Positions 55,827 through 64,000 of a stretch of 64,000 nucleotides of DNA are shown here, one piece after another. Numbering within the stretch: position 1 is the stretch's first letter; the number at the start of each line of letters is the position of its first letter. A model generated the notes under the pieces. That model was not told where the DNA came from. It did not search any database and was given only the letters and a program-made list of their open reading frames with translations. The stretch is from JACKII01 sp963974445 (GTDB lineage: Bacteria; Pseudomonadota; Alphaproteobacteria; Bin95): contig CAXBDI010000002.1 in assembly GCA_963974445.1 (NCBI GenBank), positions 1 through 64,000 on the forward strand, in the 5' to 3' direction. Made by a program: the position numbers and the translations under genes.

Positions 55827-56882
55827 TTATCCGCAGGTGACGCAGTAGATATCCTTCACCTCGCCCGGGATCGACATCTCGGCCCAGGTCTCACCGCCGT
55901 CCTGGGTGCCGAACACTTCGCCGTCATAGCGTGCGCCGATGTAGACTTGGTTCGGGTCCTGCCGGTGCAGGCCGATGGACATGATGGTGCCATGCACCTG
56001 CACCTTGTCGAACCGGCTCCAGGACTTGCCGGCGTCGGTGGATTTGTAGAGGCCGCCGTCATGGCTGGCCGCCGCCACGCTCAGCGCCGCATAGAGGGTG
56101 GCCGGCTCGCTGGGGGCGACGCGGACGTCGCGGCCGTAGGTGGTCGGCGAGAATTTTCCGGCCTCCTTGTCCTGCCAGGTCTTGCCGCCGTCGCGGGTCT
56201 CGAACAGACCCATCCGCAGCGCGATAATCACCGCGTCAGGGTCGGCTGGCGCAATCGTCAACGCGTGACCGTCGAGCATCCCCTCCGCCGTCGTTTCCGA
56301 GACGATCTTGCTGGAGAGGTGCGGCTGCTTTGACATCTCGGCCAGCGGGTCGCCGCAATCAGTCCAGCTCTGGCCGCCGTCGTGGCTGACCATAGCGCCG
56401 CCGAACTCCAGCGCCGCAAACAGCGTGTCCGGCTTGGTCGGGTGTTGGGCGAGGCGCATGACGCGGCAGGCAAACGGGCTCTTCAGCCGGACCGGAACGC
56501 CTGGGTCCGGCAGCGCCTGCCACGACGCACCCATGTCTTCGGAGACGAACACGCCCACCGGCGACGCGCCGGCATAGATACGGTTGGCGTCGCGGGAATC
56601 GACCAGGAACGACCAAATCTGCCGCCCAGCCTCGGGGAACTTGGCGCGGACGAAGGTCGAGCCCTTGTCGGTCGAACGGTAGACGCCGTCGATAGTGCCG
56701 GCCAGCACGATATCCGGATTGGCCGGGTGCACCATCACATAGTGCGCCTCATTCTCGCCGAACACGTTCTGCCACTCACCGCCAGGCGCGGCAGGCCGGC
56801 GGAACACGCCATAGGCGCCGGTGGCATCGGGACGGCCGACATAGCCGGCGACGGCGGCAAAAATATGGGTCTGGTCAAGCAT
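55827..56882 (-). CDS. Six-Asp-box beta-propeller protein
   Basis: A 351-residue protein built of repeated Asp-box (BNR) units: YRSTDKGSTF, VSEDMGASW, VSHDGGQSW, FETRDGGKTW, YKSTDAGKSW and FGTQDGGETW. This predicts a sialidase/sortilin-like propeller of about six or seven blades. There is no signal peptide or catalytic sialidase Arg triad that I can see, so it is likely a cytoplasmic binding or lyase-type protein. It ends with CVTCG. It stands alone on its strand. Confidence 0.78.
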   Translation of the reverse strand: MLDQTHIFAAVAGYVGRPDATGAYGVFRRPAAPGGEWQNVFGENEAHYVMVHPANPDIVLAGTIDGVYRSTDKGSTFVRAKFPEAGRQIWSFLVDSRDANRIYAGASPVGVFVSEDMGASWQALPDPGVPVRLKSPFACRVMRLAQHPTKPDTLFAALEFGGAMVSHDGGQSWTDCGDPLAEMSKQPHLSSKIVSETTAEGMLDGHALTIAPADPDAVIIALRMGLFETRDGGKTWQDKEAGKFSPTTYGRDVRVAPSEPATLYAALSVAAASHDGGLYKSTDAGKSWSRFDKVQVHGTIMSIGLHRQDPNQVYIGARYDGEVFGTQDGGETWAEMSIPGEVKDIYCVTCG

Positions 56883-57109
56883 GGCGCGGTTCCTCCGAAA
56901 GGTGAGCGGCCCTTGTCATTGATCTATGGGATTGTAGCGCGTCTGCGACATAGGGGAACAGCCATACAACCCCGTACAGAATTGTTCCCCGCAGAGGCGG
57001 AGCCATCATCCGGGGTCGGCCTCGGAGTCACGCACCGCCTGGGGTCCATGTTCGCCGCGGGGGCGGCCCCGGCTCACCGCTCCGCGGCGGCCGGGGAATA
57101 CTGAACCGG

Positions 57110-58885
57110 TTACTCCGCCGCCATCGCCATGGGCTCCGGCGCCGGGCGTTGGCCGCGGACGAGTTTGCCCGGCAGCACGCCGGTGGGCTTGCCCGCCTCA
57201 TGGGTCACCTCACCCGCAACGATGGTGTAGGCGTAACCGCTGGCGCCCTGCATCAGGCGCTTGCCGCCGGCCGGCAGGTCCTGCACGACGTAGGGCGCTT
57301 CGAAGTCGAGCGCTTCCCAATCGATCACGTTCAGGTCGCCCTTCAGGCCAACCCGCACCGCGCCGCGGTCGCCCAGGCCAGCCGCACCCGCCGTGTCGCT
57401 GGTCAGGCGGCGGATCAACTCCGGCATCGCGAATGTGCCGGCATTCTTGCCCCAATGGGTCAGCAACCAGGTCGGGAAACCGGCATCCAGGATGAAGCCC
57501 ACATGTGCGCCGCCGTCGCCCAGGCCCATGATCGCCATTTTCTCGCCCAACAGCTTCTCGGACGCGGAGAGCGAGAAGTCGGAGTAGTTGGTGATCGGCA
57601 TATAGATGAAATTCTTGCCGTCGTTCTCCAGCAGCAAGTCATAAGCGACTTCCGGCGCGGACTGGTTGCCATTCGCGGCAATCGATTCAACGGAGTTCTC
57701 TTGCTTCGGCTGATAGTCCTTTTTGCCGAAGCGGAACATGTAGCCATAGCTCATGCGGTGGATCAGCGGGAAGGTGCTTTCCTTCACCGGGTCCTCGCTG
57801 AGGATCTTGGCGCGGATTTCCGGGTCGCGCAGCTTCGCCACCTTCTCTTGCAGCGGCAGATGGTTCAGCGTCTTGAAGGTCGGGCAGCCACTGAACGGCG
57901 TCTGGCTCGCCTGCAAGCCCAGCAGAATGCCGATGGCGCGCGGCGGGAACACCGGGCGGATATTGACGCCCTCTTCCTCATAAGCCTTGCGGTTCATCTC
58001 CAGCAGATCGGCGAACACGTGCGGGATGCTGTTGCGTTGCGCCAGCGTATAGACCATCGGGCGGCCACTGTTCTGCGCCACCCGCTTCAGAATGCCGAAC
58101 GCCTCGACCGGGTTCGGCTCGGCGTTGATGGTGTTCGGCGTCTCGTCGGTAATCCAGTCGGAGACCGCCTCGATAAAGCCGGAGCCGGCATCGCTGAGCC
58201 CGCCCGCCAGCCCCATCAACTCGTCCTCATAGACGCGCAGGGTCGGGATGTACTCGCCCGCCAAAGTCTTGTGGCTGGTGGTGCGACTGGTCGAGACGCC
58301 GAACGCGCCGGCCTCCACCGCTTCCTTGGTAATCGCCCGCATCTTGGCGATATCGTCCGGCGTTGCCGGCTCGAACGCGACGGCGCGGTCGCCCATCACG
58401 TTGACGCGGACGGCGGAGTGCGGCAGTAGCGCGCAGACATCCACATCGCGCGGTTTAGCCTCCAGCGCGTCGAGATATTCGGGGAAGCTCTCCCAGGTCC
58501 ACTCCAGACCCTCGTGCATGACGGCGCCGGGGATATCCTCCACACCCTCCATCAGCTCGATCAGCTTGTTGCGGTCTTCCGGGCGGCAGGGCGCGAACCC
58601 AACGCCGCAATTGCCCATGACCACCGTGGTCACGCCATGGAGGGATGACGGGGCCAGGTGCGAGTCCCAAATGGCTTGGGCGTCATAATGTGTGTGGATA
58701 TCGACGAAGCCCGGCGTCACCAGCTTGCCTTGCGCGTCGATCTCCCTGTCGGCAGTGCCGGAGAGGTTGGCGGCGACAGCGGCGATCTTGCCATTCTTGA
58801 TAGCCACATCGGCCGCGAATGGCTGAGCACCGGTGCCATCGACGACGGTGCCGTTGCGAACGATCAAATCATAATCTTTGGACAT
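57110..58885 (-). CDS. Amidohydrolase, N-acyl-D-amino-acid deacylase type
   Basis: A 591-residue amidohydrolase-3 protein. The first metal motif VDIHTHYDAQ is at about residue 64, GNCGVGFAPCRPED follows (a Cys ligand as in D-aminoacylase), and GDGGAHVGFILD is the late Asp motif. Such enzymes deacylate N-acyl-D-amino acids, but annotation within the family is loose. The ATG at 58885 with GGAGG upstream is used rather than the frame extending to 59011. The 227 bp behind it are GC-rich with no gene. Confidence 0.88.
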   Translation of the reverse strand: MSKDYDLIVRNGTVVDGTGAQPFAADVAIKNGKIAAVAANLSGTADREIDAQGKLVTPGFVDIHTHYDAQAIWDSHLAPSSLHGVTTVVMGNCGVGFAPCRPEDRNKLIELMEGVEDIPGAVMHEGLEWTWESFPEYLDALEAKPRDVDVCALLPHSAVRVNVMGDRAVAFEPATPDDIAKMRAITKEAVEAGAFGVSTSRTTSHKTLAGEYIPTLRVYEDELMGLAGGLSDAGSGFIEAVSDWITDETPNTINAEPNPVEAFGILKRVAQNSGRPMVYTLAQRNSIPHVFADLLEMNRKAYEEEGVNIRPVFPPRAIGILLGLQASQTPFSGCPTFKTLNHLPLQEKVAKLRDPEIRAKILSEDPVKESTFPLIHRMSYGYMFRFGKKDYQPKQENSVESIAANGNQSAPEVAYDLLLENDGKNFIYMPITNYSDFSLSASEKLLGEKMAIMGLGDGGAHVGFILDAGFPTWLLTHWGKNAGTFAMPELIRRLTSDTAGAAGLGDRGAVRVGLKGDLNVIDWEALDFEAPYVVQDLPAGGKRLMQGASGYAYTIVAGEVTHEAGKPTGVLPGKLVRGQRPAPEPMAMAAE

Positions 58886-59178
58886 GCAGTATTCCTCCAG
58901 TGAAACTTGGGGTGGAGAATAGGGCGAAAGTGCTGGCCCGTCATTAGGTTTATGCAGTGCCGGCAGCGGATCGGGAGCCCCGGCCAGCGAAATCCTGAAA
59001 TCCCCGGCCACAGCGGCCTAAACCAAAGTTATAGACGGCTAAACCTTGTGTTCTGGGCGGCGCCGCTTACAACCTGCGTTGACTGGCGCGGCCCCCGGCC
59101 AGCACACAAATCAGGGCCAAGGCGGCGTCTGGTGATGTTGCCTGACTTTTTTCGGCTTTCGTCAGGAGTTTTGACATC

Positions 59179-59244
59179 ATGAACCGGATTGCTTCCCTCG
59201 CCCTTGCCGCCGCACCGATATCCGCCGGAGTAAGACTGCCATGA
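59179..59244 (+). CDS. 21-residue leader ORF coupled to cytochrome b561
   Basis: AGGAG precedes an ATG opening MNRIASLALAAAPISAGVRLP-stop. It reads like the first half of a signal peptide, and its stop overlaps the cytochrome b561 ATG (ATGA). In other bacteria such cytochromes follow a gene for a secreted protein. This may be the stump of one, still driving translation, or a genuine small leader. Confidence 0.45.
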   Translation: MNRIASLALAAAPISAGVRLP

Positions 59245-59780
59245 CCACACGTCATCGCGTCTGGGACCCATTCGTCCGCCTGTTTCACTGGTCGCTTGTG
59301 ATCCTTTTTACCCTGAACGCGCTCATCATCAACGATGCGAGCAAATGGCATATCTGGGTCGGCTATGGCGTGGCCGGGCTGGTGGCTTCCAGAATCATCT
59401 GGGGCCTGATCGGTACCCGCTACGCCCGCTTCCGCAGCTTTCCGCCCAGCATTTCCGCCGCACTGGCGCAGGCAGGCGACATGGTCGGCAGCCGCGTGAA
59501 ACAGCATGTTGGCCATACGCCGCTCGGCGCCTGGATGATTTACAATCTACTGCTGGCGCTGGTGGCCATCTCCGTTTCCGGCTATCTGATGACGACCAAT
59601 GCCTTCCTGGGGGTGGAGTGGATGAAGGGAGTCCACGAAGCTGCCGCAACCTGGGCCGAAATTTCTGTTGTGGCGCACATCGTGGCGGTGATTTTCGAGT
59701 CCCGCCGCACCGGGATAAACCTTCCCCGGGCTATGGTGACGGGCTATAAGGACCTGCCGTCCGACATCCATGATGAGTGA
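59241..59780 (+). CDS. Cytochrome b561-type membrane protein
   Basis: A 179-residue cytochrome b561-family protein with four hydrophobic helices. Heme-ligand candidates are His in FVRLFHWSLV (about residue 16), WHIWVGY (about 37), GVHEAAATW (about 131) and VVAHIVAV (about 144). These four His in two pairs fit a diheme b561. It transfers electrons across the inner membrane, probably from quinol to a periplasmic partner. It touches the next gene (stop TGA, then ATG), so a regulatory gene is in the same operon. Confidence 0.87.
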   Translation: MTTRHRVWDPFVRLFHWSLVILFTLNALIINDASKWHIWVGYGVAGLVASRIIWGLIGTRYARFRSFPPSISAALAQAGDMVGSRVKQHVGHTPLGAWMIYNLLLALVAISVSGYLMTTNAFLGVEWMKGVHEAAATWAEISVVAHIVAVIFESRRTGINLPRAMVTGYKDLPSDIHDE

Positions 59781-60335
59781 ATGCCCGGTCCATTTAAGGT
59801 TCAAACCGCGCTCCCCTGGCGCCTCCTCCTGCTGATTTCAGCGCAGACCGTTAGTGCCGTCTTCTTCGGTGCAGACGTGGTTGCGGATTTTCTTTCGTCC
59901 GAAGGTACCGCCAGGTCGGCGTCTGGCCACTGGCATCTGGCCGTTGAACTGTTGGCGACCTTGTCGCTCTGGGCGGCCATCGTCTTTGAAGCCTGGTATA
60001 TCACCAGGCTCTTGCGGCGGAAGGCCCAGTTGGAGCAGAACGTCTCCATCGCTTCGGCGGCGATGCACGAGGTGATTGAGGCGTTCCTCGGCGAATGGCG
60101 GCTCACCGCGGCGGAACGGGAGGTGGCGAACCTGCTCATCAAGGGGCTGACGATCGGCGAGATCGCCAAAATCCGCGGCAACGCCGAAGGAACGGTCAAG
60201 GCGCACTTGAACGCCATTTACCGCAAGTCCGGAACCCGCAATCGCGGCGACCTGCTCAGCCTGATTATCGACCAACTGATCGACGGTGGCAGCCCGCCAG
60301 TTGAGCTTGCCCGCTATGCGGGTGCCGTTCACTGA
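59781..60335 (+). CDS. Membrane-anchored LuxR-type transcription regulator
   Basis: A 184-residue protein that combines two transmembrane segments (about 13-32 and 52-74), a short coiled-coil and a C-terminal LuxR/GerE helix-turn-helix (LTAAEREVANLLIKGLTIGEIAKIRGNAEGTVKAHLNAIYRKSG). There is no receiver or autoinducer domain. It would be a one-component regulator held at the membrane, possibly sensing redox or quinone state with the adjacent cytochrome b561. The ATG follows directly on the cytochrome's TGA. Confidence 0.82.
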   Translation: MPGPFKVQTALPWRLLLLISAQTVSAVFFGADVVADFLSSEGTARSASGHWHLAVELLATLSLWAAIVFEAWYITRLLRRKAQLEQNVSIASAAMHEVIEAFLGEWRLTAAEREVANLLIKGLTIGEIAKIRGNAEGTVKAHLNAIYRKSGTRNRGDLLSLIIDQLIDGGSPPVELARYAGAVH

Positions 60336-60469
60336 TGAGAGGGCAACGACCGGCGATTAGACCTAGCGCCCCGCCGGCCGATGCGCTTTGCTAGGGACAG
60401 ACTCGCAGTGAAATGCATCGTGCAGAGGCTGCCTTACCGCTGCGCGCTCCACAGGAAAGGAATTGCCCC

Positions 60470-61579
60470 ATGGATGTCGGTTTGCAAATGGTCTTCGCCA
60501 CTTACGGTTGCCCGCCTAGCGTGACCGACCAGCAATGCTGGGACGAGGAATTGGCCATCGCCGCCATCGCAGCAGACGGCGGCTTCGACTGCCTCTGGGC
60601 GGTGGAGCACCATGACGACGACTACTCGTTCTGCCCGGATAACCTGCAACTGATGGCGCATCTGGCCGCCAAGCATCCCAACATCGACGTCGGCACCGCC
60701 GCGGTGATCCTGCCCTGGAACGATCCGTTGCGCGTGGCGGAGAAGGTCTCGGTGCTGGACCATTTCACCAATGGTCGCCTGCGGTTCGGCGTCGGGCGCG
60801 GTCTGGCCCGGCGCGAGTTCAACATCTTCCGCACCTCCATGGACGAGAGCCGCACCCGCTTCGACGAAGCCGCCAAGATGATCGTCGAGGCATTGGAGAC
60901 CGGCTTCATCGAGGGTGACGGCCCGCACTATGTGCAACCGCGCGCCGAAATCCGCCCGCGCCCGCGCTTCCCGATACGCGACCGGCTCTATGCGGTGGCG
61001 TCGAGCGATGACTCGGTGGTCTCCGCCGCCAAGATTCAGGCCCGCATGGTCATGTTCTCCGACCGCCCCTGGAAAACGCGGCTGCCGGCGATCCAGAAAC
61101 ATCGCGACCTGTTCCTGGAGATGCATGGCCGCAAGGCGCCACCGCCGCTGATGGCCGACTTCTGCGTCTGCACGCCCTCCATGGACGGGGCGGAGGAGAA
61201 GGCGAAGGACTGGATGGGCAAGTTCGTCATGTCGAATTTCGACCACTACGAACTGCTGGGCGATCACTTCGCCTCGGTCAAGGGCTATGACGCCTACGCC
61301 GCCAAGATCGCGACGGCCAAGGAAATCGGCATGGACGGCATCATCGCCGGCTTCATGGAGGCCAGCGTCTGGGGCACGCCCGACCGCATCCTGCGGGTAC
61401 TGGAGGAGCGGCGGGAGATCGTCGGCGATTTTGAGTTGGCTACCTCATTCCGCTTCGGCGGCATCCCCTTCCCGGACGCCAAAGCCGGCATCGAACTGTA
61501 CATCAAAGAGGTGCTGCCGGTAATCAAACAGTGGAAGATGGACGACGAACTCTCGGCGACGCGGGTCGCGGCGGAGTAG
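60470..61579 (+). CDS. LLM class flavin-dependent oxidoreductase
   Basis: A 369-residue luciferase-like oxidoreductase of the larger type, close to alkanal-monooxygenase-like enzymes: FDCLWAVEHHDDDYSFCPDN, GTAAVILPWNDPLRVAEKVSVLDHFTNGRLRFGVGRGLARREFN and a long central insertion. The ATG at 60470 has AAAGGA eight bases upstream. It is the fourth LLM gene of the window. FMN or F420 use is not decided by the sequence. Confidence 0.87.
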   Translation: MDVGLQMVFATYGCPPSVTDQQCWDEELAIAAIAADGGFDCLWAVEHHDDDYSFCPDNLQLMAHLAAKHPNIDVGTAAVILPWNDPLRVAEKVSVLDHFTNGRLRFGVGRGLARREFNIFRTSMDESRTRFDEAAKMIVEALETGFIEGDGPHYVQPRAEIRPRPRFPIRDRLYAVASSDDSVVSAAKIQARMVMFSDRPWKTRLPAIQKHRDLFLEMHGRKAPPPLMADFCVCTPSMDGAEEKAKDWMGKFVMSNFDHYELLGDHFASVKGYDAYAAKIATAKEIGMDGIIAGFMEASVWGTPDRILRVLEERREIVGDFELATSFRFGGIPFPDAKAGIELYIKEVLPVIKQWKMDDELSATRVAAE

Positions 61580-61725
61580 GCGGTCATTCAGGGAGAGTAG
61601 GCAGGCGGCGAAAACAGCGCCGCCACCCTATCCCGACCGACCGACAGTGCTGCAACAACCTCACCGCGACTCCGGCATAGCTCACGCCGCAGCCCGCTGG
61701 CCAGAAAATCGGATGGCATGTGGGG

Positions 61726-62241
61726 TCAGTCGTCGTAAGCGACTAGGGCGCTGAACGGCACGTCCAGCTTGCTGCGGCCATTCAGGAACGTGAGCTCGAT
61801 AATACAAGCCGAGCCCGCGACCTCTGCCCCGACCTTGCGGAACAACTCGACCGCCGCCGCCATGGTGCCGCCGGTCGCCAACAGGTCGTCCAGGATCACC
61901 ACGCGCTGACCGGCGGCTATGGCATCCTGCTGGATTTCGATAGTGTCGGCACCGTACTCCAGGTCGTAGGAGTACGCCACCGTCGCGCCCGGCAGCTTGC
62001 CCGCCTTGCGCACCATGGTGAAGCCGCAGCCGAGCGCTAAAGCCAGAGGTGCGGCCACCAGAAAGCCGCGGCTGTCGATACCGGCCAGCACGTCGGGCTT
62101 ATGCGGGCCGACGATTTCCGCGAGCCGGTCGACCGTATGACGCCACGCCTTCGGCTCCGCCAGCAGGGTGGAGATATCGTAGAACAGGATCCCGGGTTTC
62201 GGAAAATCCGGGATGCCGCGGATGTGGTCTTTCAGGTCCAT
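61726..62241 (-). CDS. apt: Adenine phosphoribosyltransferase
   Basis: Apt makes AMP from adenine and PRPP. The 171-residue protein starts MDLKDHIRGIPDFPKPGILFYDIS, has GIDSRGFLVAAPLALALG and the PRPP loop VVILDDLLATGGTM. The frame is open far upstream over the aminotransferase, but the family starts at 62241. It is divergent from that aminotransferase with 105 bp between. Confidence 0.95.
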   Translation of the reverse strand: MDLKDHIRGIPDFPKPGILFYDISTLLAEPKAWRHTVDRLAEIVGPHKPDVLAGIDSRGFLVAAPLALALGCGFTMVRKAGKLPGATVAYSYDLEYGADTIEIQQDAIAAGQRVVILDDLLATGGTMAAAVELFRKVGAEVAGSACIIELTFLNGRSKLDVPFSALVAYDD

Positions 62242-62346
62242 GCTGTGGGCCAGGCTCCAGGCGGGCGAGATCGGGAAAGCGGACCATAGCGATGCCACGA
62301 TGCAGGCGCTAGAGTCGACGCATCGCATGCACGAGGAACCCTGCCG

Positions 62347-63681
62347 ATGCCCAACCATGTCTTCCCCCGCTCGTTCGCCACTCCGCCGCTGACCGCGGTG
62401 GCTGCCGAGGGCTCGTTCATTTTCGACGACCAGGGCAAGCGCTATCTGGATGCGTCGGGCGGCGCCGCGGTCTCCTGCCTCGGCCACAGCCATCCCAAAG
62501 TGGTGGAGGTCATCCGCCAGCAGATCGGCCGGCTCGACTACGCCCACACTGGCTTTTTCAGCAATTCGGCGCAGGAGGCGTTGGCGGACGATATCATCGC
62601 GCACGCGCCGGCCAACATGGCGCGGGCGTTCTTCGTCTCCGGCGGCTCGGAAGCCATCGAGAGTGCGATCAAAATGGCGCGCCAGTACTGGCTGGAAAAG
62701 GGCGAGCCGCAGCGCACCCGCATCGTCGCCCGCCGCCAGAGCTATCACGGCAACACCCTGGGCGCGCTGGCCGTCGGCGGCAACGCGGCCCGCCGTGCCC
62801 CCTACGCACCGCTGCTGACCGACGCCGCCAGCCATATCGCCCCCTGCTACGCCTACCGCGACCGCCGCGACGACGAAAGCGAAGCCGAATACGGCCAGCG
62901 CGTCGCCAATGAGTTGGAGGCGGAAATCCAACGCCTGGGGCCGGAAACAGTCGCGGCATTTGTGGCCGAGCCGGTGGTCGGCGCCACCCTCGGCAGCGCG
63001 CCGGCGGTGCCCGGCTACTTCACCCGCATCCGCGAGATTTGCGACGCGCATGGCGTGCTGTTCATCGCCGACGAGGTCATGAGCGGCATGGGCCGCTGCG
63101 GCACGCTCTATGCGCTGGAGCACGATGGCGTGCAGGCCGATCTGATCGTCATGGCCAAGGGACTGGGCGGCGGTTTCCAGCCTATCGGCTGCGTCGTCGC
63201 CAGCCAGGGCGTCGTCGATGCGTTCGAGCAGGGCTCAGGCGTTTTCACCCACGGCCACACCTATATGGGCCACCCGGTTGCCTGCGCCGCGGGCTTGGCG
63301 GTGCAGCAGGTGCTGCGCGACGAGGGCCTGATCGACCACGTCCACAACAACGGGCCGCGCCTCGAAGCCATGCTGCACGACCGCTTCGGCAACCATCCGC
63401 ACGTGGGCGACATTCGCGGCCGCGGCTATTTCTGGAGCCTGGAATTCGTTGCCGACCGTTCGACTAAGGCCGTCTTCGATCCCAAAGAAAAGCGGCACGC
63501 CCGCCTGGCGCAGGAGGCGTTGGCCCGCGGGCTGATCTGCTATCCGATGGGCGGCACCATAGACGGCGTTCAGGGCGACCATGTCTCGCTCGCCCCGCCC
63601 TACAATGCCAGCCAACAGGAGTTGGAGCTGGCGGTGAGTTTGTTGGGCGAGGCAGTGGACGCAGCATTGCACGGCGAATGA
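62347..63681 (+). CDS. Class III aminotransferase
   Basis: A 444-residue PLP-dependent omega-type aminotransferase. The PLP Lys is in IVMAKGLGGGFQPIG, with GGSEAIESAIKMARQYW, ARRQSYHGNTLGALAVGG and FIADEVMSGMGRCG as family blocks. Substrates of the family include GABA, beta-alanine and diamines. With gabD at 47 kb a GABA route is possible but not demonstrated. Confidence 0.9.
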   Translation: MPNHVFPRSFATPPLTAVAAEGSFIFDDQGKRYLDASGGAAVSCLGHSHPKVVEVIRQQIGRLDYAHTGFFSNSAQEALADDIIAHAPANMARAFFVSGGSEAIESAIKMARQYWLEKGEPQRTRIVARRQSYHGNTLGALAVGGNAARRAPYAPLLTDAASHIAPCYAYRDRRDDESEAEYGQRVANELEAEIQRLGPETVAAFVAEPVVGATLGSAPAVPGYFTRIREICDAHGVLFIADEVMSGMGRCGTLYALEHDGVQADLIVMAKGLGGGFQPIGCVVASQGVVDAFEQGSGVFTHGHTYMGHPVACAAGLAVQQVLRDEGLIDHVHNNGPRLEAMLHDRFGNHPHVGDIRGRGYFWSLEFVADRSTKAVFDPKEKRHARLAQEALARGLICYPMGGTIDGVQGDHVSLAPPYNASQQELELAVSLLGEAVDAALHGE

Positions 63682-63762
63682 GCGTGCCCCCCCGCGAGCA
63701 CTATGGAAGAGCAGGCAGTATCGGCTACACTCAGCAATCGGACCATAAGATCGGAGACAGCG

Positions 63763-64000
63763 ATGAAATTCTCGATCATGCTTGTAACCGTCGCGCTTAT
63801 GGGCGGGTTATCGGTATCGGCCGCCGCAGAGCAGCGTTTCGTCTCCATCGGCACCGGCGGCGTCACGGGCGTGTATTATCCGACCGGCGGCGCGATCTGC
63901 CGGATGATCAATCGCGACCGCAAGAAGCACGGCATCCGCTGCTCGGCGGAGAGCACGGGCGGCTCCATCTACAATATCAACGCCATCCGCGCCGGCGAGT
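63763..64000 (+). CDS. TAXI family TRAP transporter solute-binding protein (partial, 3' end outside)
   Basis: The first 79 codons of a periplasmic binding protein run off the window edge. A signal peptide (about residues 1-22) is followed by FVSIGTGGVTGVYYPTGGAICRMINR and CSAESTGGSIYNINAI, the TAXI-family start (glutamate/other carboxylate uptake with a fused DctQM permease). GGAG lies six bases before the ATG. Confidence 0.9.
   Translation, partial: MKFSIMLVTVALMGGLSVSAAAEQRFVSIGTGGVTGVYYPTGGAICRMINRDRKKHGIRCSAESTGGSIYNINAIRAGE

Noticed and set aside
62242..63123. Upstream extension of the apt frame
   Set aside because: It runs antisense over the aminotransferase gene; Apt starts at 62241.

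Overview
The window is high-GC, densely packed DNA from an alphaproteobacterium. The evidence is a ChpT-type histidine phosphotransferase (CckA-ChpT-CtrA pathway), the pyrB-pyrC-plsY-dprA-topA-rnr block next to ruvX|gatCAB, and alphaproteobacterial-style purE-purK, moaDE-pgsA and DUF1127 genes. A Rhodospirillales-like lineage is my guess from gene order; the sequence does not prove it. Many catabolic enzymes and a coenzyme F420 gene pair suggest a versatile soil or marine heterotroph.

Region by region. 1-11 kb: a minus-strand housekeeping run, pyrB, pyrC, plsY, dprA, topA, rnr and an S41 C-terminal protease. 11-12.4 kb: a single PEP-CTERM surface protein gene with its own terminator, a textbook sigma-54 (-24/-12) promoter and two phased TGTAA-N8-TTACA dyads about 120 bp upstream. 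It sits between pyrB and ruvX. 12.4-17.4 kb: ruvX, and divergently gatC-gatA-gatB, with a membrane-anchored transglutaminase-like gene wedged between gatA and gatB. 17.4-21.7 kb: psuG, then an accessory patch of transposase remnants (IS5-like, IS1380-like and possibly IS481-like), a sigma-region-4-like ORF, a SHOCT gene and a DUF2892 gene. 21.7-26.3 kb: an EI24/CysZ-like membrane protein, nth, a GNAT, TIGR02444, DUF465, purE-purK and tRNA-Val(GAC).

26.4-33.4 kb: a flavin monooxygenase of Baeyer-Villiger type, a palindromic operator in front of a periplasmic protein gene plus PiuC-type iron hydroxylase, then creatininase, alpha/beta hydrolase, PAS and carboxymuconolactone-decarboxylase-like genes. 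33.4-38.8 kb: chpT, mobA, moaA, nadK, an AbrB-type membrane protein and a luciferase-like (LLM) oxidoreductase. 39-46.7 kb: a dienelactone hydrolase, small stress-type genes, an LLM-SDR-3-hydroxyisobutyrate-dehydrogenase-like operon, then cofE-cofD and another LLM. 46.9-64 kb: succinate-semialdehyde dehydrogenase, pgsA-moaD-moaE, DUF1127, glpD, aldo/keto reductase, 2-hydroxyacid dehydrogenase, MFS, a six-Asp-box protein, a D-aminoacylase-type amidohydrolase, a cytochrome b561/membrane LuxR pair, a fourth LLM, apt, a class III aminotransferase and the start of a TAXI-type TRAP binding protein.

The genes fall into core information and nucleotide metabolism, molybdenum cofactor supply (moaA, mobA, moaD, moaE), and a scattered oxidative catabolic set. 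The cofE-cofD pair and four LLM enzymes raise the possibility that part of that catabolism uses F420. The most distinctive signals are the sigma-54-controlled PEP-CTERM gene, the transglutaminase-like gene inside gatCAB, the palindrome controlling the PiuC pair, and two tiny coupled ORFs in front of the PAS gene and the cytochrome b561 gene. No CRISPR array, rRNA gene, prophage or complete insertion sequence was seen.
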